Assembly (NCBI GenBank): GCA_002371625.1
Contig: DFFV01000036.1
Location: forward strand, 1 to 19,040
DNA from: Ruminococcus sp. UBA3767
GTDB lineage: Bacteria; Bacillota; Clostridia; Oscillospirales; Ruminococcaceae
DNA length: 19,040 nucleotides
Direction: 5' to 3'
Shown: piece by piece, positions 16,801-19,040 of the stretch
How the letters are laid out: the number at the start of each line of letters is the position of its first letter
Numbering within the stretch: the stretch's first letter is position 1
Notes under the pieces: generated by a model
Databases searched by the model: none
Seen by the model: the letters and a program-made list of their open reading frames with translations, nothing else
Told to the model about the DNA's origin: nothing
Program-made: the position numbers and the translations under genes

Positions 16801-17111
16801 TGAGACTGCCGCATTTTATCATCAAGGTCAAAGCCTTTTCGTGTTACCGCCATTATGGTAAAGATGAACACCATAACTATACCGATGGCTGCCATGCCCC
16901 AGTAGATAGCATTTACGACTTTATTGCCAAAAAACACATTGATAAGGTATTCATCATTGTTTTTATATTTAGCTGGTGTTATACCCGTAAAAACACTGAA
17001 TAGCTGCTGAAGCCAGCTAATAAACAGGCACACTATCCGTTCGATCGCATATAGTATTCGACCGAGAAAATTATCCAGTTTTTCTATCAGCTGGTCTACA
17101 ACGCCGCTCAT
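13824..17111 (-). CDS. VirB6/TrbL-like polytopic type IV secretion protein with repeat-bearing tail
   Basis: The product has 1095 residues. The membrane part (about 1-465) has hydrophobic helices near 19-42, 65-90, 112-134, 348-395 (two, containing LFLYIIAPPIIAVSPLDDGG), 404-430 and 442-462, with a 210-residue polar, tyrosine/asparagine-rich loop (about 135-345) that may face outside. The YIIAPPIIAVSPL helix and following amphipathic part are characteristic of VirB6/TrbL-like proteins of Gram-positive conjugation systems. From about 465 the protein is a long alanine/glycine/serine-rich tail. It includes KAQNKAAQDRNEQKQF, a glycine/alanine low-complexity run (about 638-662) and six 47-residue repeats (667-945), then DPEIQKLFDEGGN and a lysine/asparagine/proline-rich end. 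VirB6-type channels usually have shorter tails. The stop of the preceding gene is 4 bases upstream (TAGAAGTATG), so the genes are probably coupled. Confidence 0.85.
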   Translation of the reverse strand: MSGVVDQLIEKLDNFLGRILYAIERIVCLFISWLQQLFSVFTGITPAKYKNNDEYLINVFFGNKVVNAIYWGMAAIGIVMVFIFTIMAVTRKGFDLDDKMRQSHGQILRSFMRSIFIIISLSLFMTITINFTNVLMDSVNDVFNNAPTLVDGETHIEYTNEQYAAMARVFNTVGNYSLNPSSNNRYNLNTCYNEIRSDLKYLADTGVFDYYYNDKEDGKEKNTWQSVLQELATAADYNKEQPVDKYEEGIANALNHCKQVLMNDYSFRALQEYDKTRQYNKDEVSLDRVLFLSGTMGIGNNAAAKNDAFNKNPDMLDNVRAPYYTGDKSIYDLDQVNEDFYVSFSRMNYLLIYLVGIAIVVNMAIIIVNCIVRIFNLLFLYIIAPPIIAVSPLDDGGKFKQWLTAFIIQAFSVFATVISMRIFLIFVPIVMNPSLQLVENSVVSTMGKLVMIWAGTVAIEKANGLLTGILADNAGWQSIMAGSTAQDVKGSTVGRLASAAQSSVERTAAAPVTAVAGKAMGIAKGTLGAVGRTAALPFRPLVGAVANTASRFSEGFSGFENKLSNSVVSSPDEMKRQADAKAQNKAAQDRNEQKQFRNTVSSYLAGQAQQGGSGTVPPRASGGAANSSSLKSGSQPAGSLGVGVGAGIGTGADSGAGAGSGGNAVDVGGAGAAGARGAANNAGKYDATTQKLFGVDANGNVVNTRGAGANAGSVGGAGAAGARGAANNAGKYDAATQKLFGVDANGNVVNTRGAGANAGSVGGAGAAGARGAANNAGKYDAATQKLFGVDENGNVVNTRAAGANAGSVGGAGAAGAGGAANNAGKYNAATQKLFGVDANGNVVNTRAAGANAGSVGGAGAAGAGGAANNAGKYNAATQKLFGVDANGNVVNTRGAGANAGSVGGAGAAGARGAANNAGKYDAATQKLFGVDANGNVVNTRGAGGNVTGNNAGSNSASHGRQLDPEIQKLFDEGGNNALPHNQGDLAQQNRELDAMLDALGIDSKQSVSEQKAPINIPSAYYDAPQLSENERAMLPYDDQGSLKDTAGVNRAVRTAQRSQRAEAPRSGQTSYTEMLNSNRKNSNNIKPPPKRNNKP
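14277..15113 (-). repeat. Six in-frame 141-bp tandem repeats inside the VirB6-like gene
   Basis: Copies on the minus strand run 15113-14982 (lacking the first three codons), 14981-14841, 14840-14700, 14699-14559, 14558-14418 and 14417-14277. Each full unit is 47 codons: a glycine/alanine half (AGSVGGAGAAGARGAANNAG), then KYDAATQKLFGVDANGNVVN and TRGAGAN. Differences are few: D/N after KY, R/G in the alanine part, DENGN in copy 3, RAAGAN in copies 3 and 4, and T for A in copy 1. A degenerate seventh motif, LDPEIQKLFDEGGN, follows at residues 962-975. Near-identity at the DNA level points to recent expansion by slippage or unequal crossing-over, so copy number may vary between strains. Confidence 0.95.
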
Positions 17112-17115
17112 ACTT

Positions 17116-18060
17116 CTATCTCACTCTCAATCTCTTTCTCGACCAGATCATGTATCCGATCGCTGCTGCTATTACTGCCAGGAACAAAAGACCGAACAAC
17201 AATCCCTGGTAATTTAGATAAAACTTTATCTCGAACTTTTCCGTCACTTCGTTTCCCGCATCATCGGTTATTGTAAGCTCGTATTTCCCGGGAAGCGTCA
17301 GCTTATCGTCCTGGGGAAAACTATAATCCTCTCCGTTGAGCAGGATATCAAATGAATCTTCCTTTGCGTAATCCTTTATTGTTACCGGTCCTCTTGCAGA
17401 ACCGTCCTTTACACCTTCAAGTGTAACGGCAGGCGGTACATGGTCTATGGTAACGCTCAGCCCGTAGTCTTTTCCGGTAAGGTTGCAGTGGTAGGTTATG
17501 GTATAATCGCCGTCCTGTGAAAGATCGACTACACCGACATTGCTGAACTGCTCTTCTCTCCCCGATATATGAAGCTCTTTAAGATCAAATCCAAGCGGGA
17601 GCTTATAGCTGCTGACCGAGCCTGTTTTCTTGGGGATTATCGTAAACGAGATCAGCTGGTGATCTGTGCCCGACCCCGTGACCACCAACGAATACTTGCC
17701 GGGATCCTTGATGTTTTTAAGGTCAGCGTCCTTTTCCTCCTCACCGTCAAGGTACAAAACGCTTGAAAGTCCGCTGTCGATCTCCAGACTGACAGGATCC
17801 GTAGTCATCATCCCGTCAGCAACGCTTGAGGTAACAGTCAGGTTCGTATCAGGTGCTGTGTAGATAAACATTTCAGACTCTGTATCATAAAGACTGCCGT
17901 CGGCAAGTGCTATCGTGCGGCGTGATGATGTATCCTCGCTGCTTATGGGATTGCCGCTGTATATATCGACTTCGCCCTCGTAGTCCATATCTACTCCGCC
18001 AACAGTATTTGCCGCCATGACCAACGCCATTGACAGAGATACCAGCTTAGCCGCTAACAT
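17116..18060 (-). CDS. Type I membrane protein with Ig-like domain, between VirD4 and VirB6
   Basis: The product has 314 residues from the ATG at 18060. A signal peptide (MLAAKLVSLSMALVMAANT) is followed by an extracytoplasmic region and a C-terminal membrane helix (GLLFGLLFLAVIAAAIGYMI, about 286-305) with a basic cytoplasmic end, SRKRLRVR. The membrane-proximal part (about 200-280) has the bacterial Ig-like pattern DHVPPAVTLEGVKDG, then LPGKYELTITDDAGNEV. A preceding part (about 90-190) looks like another beta-sandwich, with KDPGKYSLVVTGSG. An in-frame ATG at 18078 would add six residues, but AGGGAG lies 8 bases before the 18060 ATG and nothing similar precedes 18078. The gene begins 29 bases after the VirD4 stop and ends 4 bases before the VirB6-like start. 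Its co-transcription with the core ATPases suggests a structural or surface-exposed component of the machine. No specific family name is claimed. Confidence 0.82.
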   Translation of the reverse strand: MLAAKLVSLSMALVMAANTVGGVDMDYEGEVDIYSGNPISSEDTSSRRTIALADGSLYDTESEMFIYTAPDTNLTVTSSVADGMMTTDPVSLEIDSGLSSVLYLDGEEEKDADLKNIKDPGKYSLVVTGSGTDHQLISFTIIPKKTGSVSSYKLPLGFDLKELHISGREEQFSNVGVVDLSQDGDYTITYHCNLTGKDYGLSVTIDHVPPAVTLEGVKDGSARGPVTIKDYAKEDSFDILLNGEDYSFPQDDKLTLPGKYELTITDDAGNEVTEKFEIKFYLNYQGLLFGLLFLAVIAAAIGYMIWSRKRLRVR

Positions 18061-18068
18061 TGACTGCA

Positions 18069-18074
18069 CTCCCT
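18069..18074 (-). promoter_or_regulatory. Ribosome binding site choosing the start at 18060
   Basis: AGGGAG on the minus strand lies 8 bases from the ATG at 18060. The upstream ATG at 18078 has only A-rich sequence before it, so the shorter signal peptide is preferred. Confidence 0.55.
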
Positions 18075-18089
18075 TCATTATTTATTCTT

Positions 18090-19040
18090 TCAGCTTGTTT
18101 GCCCCAGAACTATCTCATTTCGCTCCTGAAGATCATAGTAGACCTCATCAGCCCTGAACATGTGGCTCCTCAGCCCGTTCATATCCATTGTGCCCATTTT
18201 ATAATAGGGGCATTTATAGCTTGGGGTATACCTGGTTTTAAGCGGATAATTACCAAATGTAACTATTATCGCATTGCCCGTAGATTCCTTATTATTGAGC
18301 ATCTGAAGCTCACTGGGGTAGATAAGAGGCCGTACCTGCGTCTGACTTGAGAGGTTGATATCTCCCTCTTTTGCGCCGATAGCCGAGGAGGTACTTGTTG
18401 TTCTTACGGTCATGTTTCCGCACAGCTTTGAGAACTCCTCGCATGTGCCTATATCGTTTGAACCGATAAACATTTTCATTCCGCAGTTGGATTTTACGAT
18501 ATCAGCGACCTCATTGCCGTAGACATTTGAAAGTTGAGAATAGGACTGAACTACCATATTGAACCATATCTTTCTTGAACGTCCTACGGTTATCATTTTA
18601 TCGAACTTCTCGATCTTTGGCATATTACCGAACTCATCGAGAATAAAATAGACGTTTCTTGGAAGTGAAAGGTCCTCTCTTGCAGAGGCGACCTTGATAA
18701 GCGCTTTATACATACAAAGCACGAACACTGCTGCCAATCCGTGTCTTGTATCCTTTTCATCGGGTATTTTCATAAACAGCGCCGTAGGCTTATCGGCAAA
18801 CGATGCCGCATCCACATCCGTTGCACTGGTCAGACCGCACAATCCACGGTCGTTGAACATATTGAGCTTATCAAAGGTTATAGACATATAGGACGAAAGA
18901 GTGGTATCCGCAGCGGAAAGCACCTGTCTGGACAGGGTATACGCCTGGGAGAGCTTATTTCTGCCTTTGAAGTAATCTTTAAGAGCCTGAAACTCGTTCT
19001 CGGAGTTAGTAAGTGCCTTGTTGATATTGAAAAAGTTGAA
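18090..19040 (-). CDS. VirD4/TraG-type coupling ATPase, C-terminal part (5' end outside window)
   Basis: The frame is open to the right edge, giving at least 316 residues. The upstream residues (KGRNKLSQAYTLSRQVLSAA) continue the family pattern, so the in-frame GTG at 18923 is internal. Family motifs include TLSSYMSITFDKLNMFNDRG, FADKPTALFMKIPDEKDTRH, the Walker B region NVYFILDEFGNMPKI, TVGRSRKIWFNMVVQSYSQL, and VADIVKSNCGMKMFIGSNDI with CEEFSKLCGN. These are diagnostic for the VirD4/TraG coupling proteins of Gram-positive conjugative elements, which recruit substrates to the type IV channel. Walker A and the N-terminal membrane helices are beyond the window. It is the most upstream gene seen of the long leftward operon. 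The stop lies 29 bases before the start of the Ig-like protein gene. Confidence 0.92.
   Translation of the reverse strand, partial: FNFFNINKALTNSENEFQALKDYFKGRNKLSQAYTLSRQVLSAADTTLSSYMSITFDKLNMFNDRGLCGLTSATDVDAASFADKPTALFMKIPDEKDTRHGLAAVFVLCMYKALIKVASAREDLSLPRNVYFILDEFGNMPKIEKFDKMITVGRSRKIWFNMVVQSYSQLSNVYGNEVADIVKSNCGMKMFIGSNDIGTCEEFSKLCGNMTVRTTSTSSAIGAKEGDINLSSQTQVRPLIYPSELQMLNNKESTGNAIIVTFGNYPLKTRYTPSYKCPYYKMGTMDMNGLRSHMFRADEVYYDLQERNEIVLGQTS

Noticed and set aside
9729..18078. A standard Tn916- or Tn1549-type conjugative element.
   Set aside because: VirD4, VirB6 and VirB4 fit, but PrgI is fused, the usual hydrolase and other typical neighbours are absent from expected places, and STAS plus a giant exoprotein follow VirB4. 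The label would claim more than the sequence shows.

Overview
The window looks like part of a low-to-mid GC Gram-positive chromosome or integrated element, most likely a Clostridia/Ruminococcaceae-type Firmicute. The grounds are a PrgI-type domain fused to a VirB4 ATPase, a Firmicutes-style VirD4/TraG, RsbU/RsbW/RsbV-like partner-switching proteins, and strong GGAGG-type ribosome binding sites. The genus cannot be fixed from the sequence alone. No tRNA, rRNA, CRISPR array, transposase or integrase was seen.

Layout. Left edge, plus strand (1-658): the last codons of a sensor histidine kinase, overlapping by ATGA a response regulator whose output domain is an XRE-type helix-turn-helix. A bidirectional hairpin terminator (about 663-709) separates this pair from everything to the right. 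All remaining genes are on the minus strand and are transcribed leftward. From the right edge, in transcription order, they are: a VirD4/TraG coupling ATPase (5' end outside the window), a type I membrane protein with an Ig-like domain, a VirB6/TrbL-like polytopic protein whose tail carries six 47-residue tandem repeats, a PrgI-VirB4 fusion ATPase, a STAS anti-sigma-factor antagonist, a 1730-residue secreted protein, a single-pass membrane protein, and a basic cytoplasmic protein of unknown function. A hairpin terminator (about 3061-3098) follows. Behind it a second leftward unit encodes an RsbW-like GHKL kinase and an RsbU-like membrane PP2C phosphatase with an extracellular sensor region.

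How it may work. VirD4, VirB6 and PrgI-VirB4 are the energising and membrane core of a Gram-positive type IV secretion machine. The STAS gene sits between VirB4 and the giant exoprotein and overlaps both by ATGA, so it is an integral part of the operon. With the adjacent RsbW and RsbU genes it makes a complete partner-switching circuit: an external cue activates the phosphatase, which dephosphorylates STAS, which then sequesters the kinase. The exoprotein appears to be built from about eight degenerate beta-sandwich modules, and together with the two extracytoplasmic membrane proteins it could form a surface structure. No relaxase, cell-wall hydrolase, VirB8/TcpC or sigma factor lies in the window. 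It therefore remains open whether this is a conjugative element or a dedicated contact or secretion apparatus. The most interesting signal is the physical fusion of a type IV secretion operon with an Rsb-type switch.
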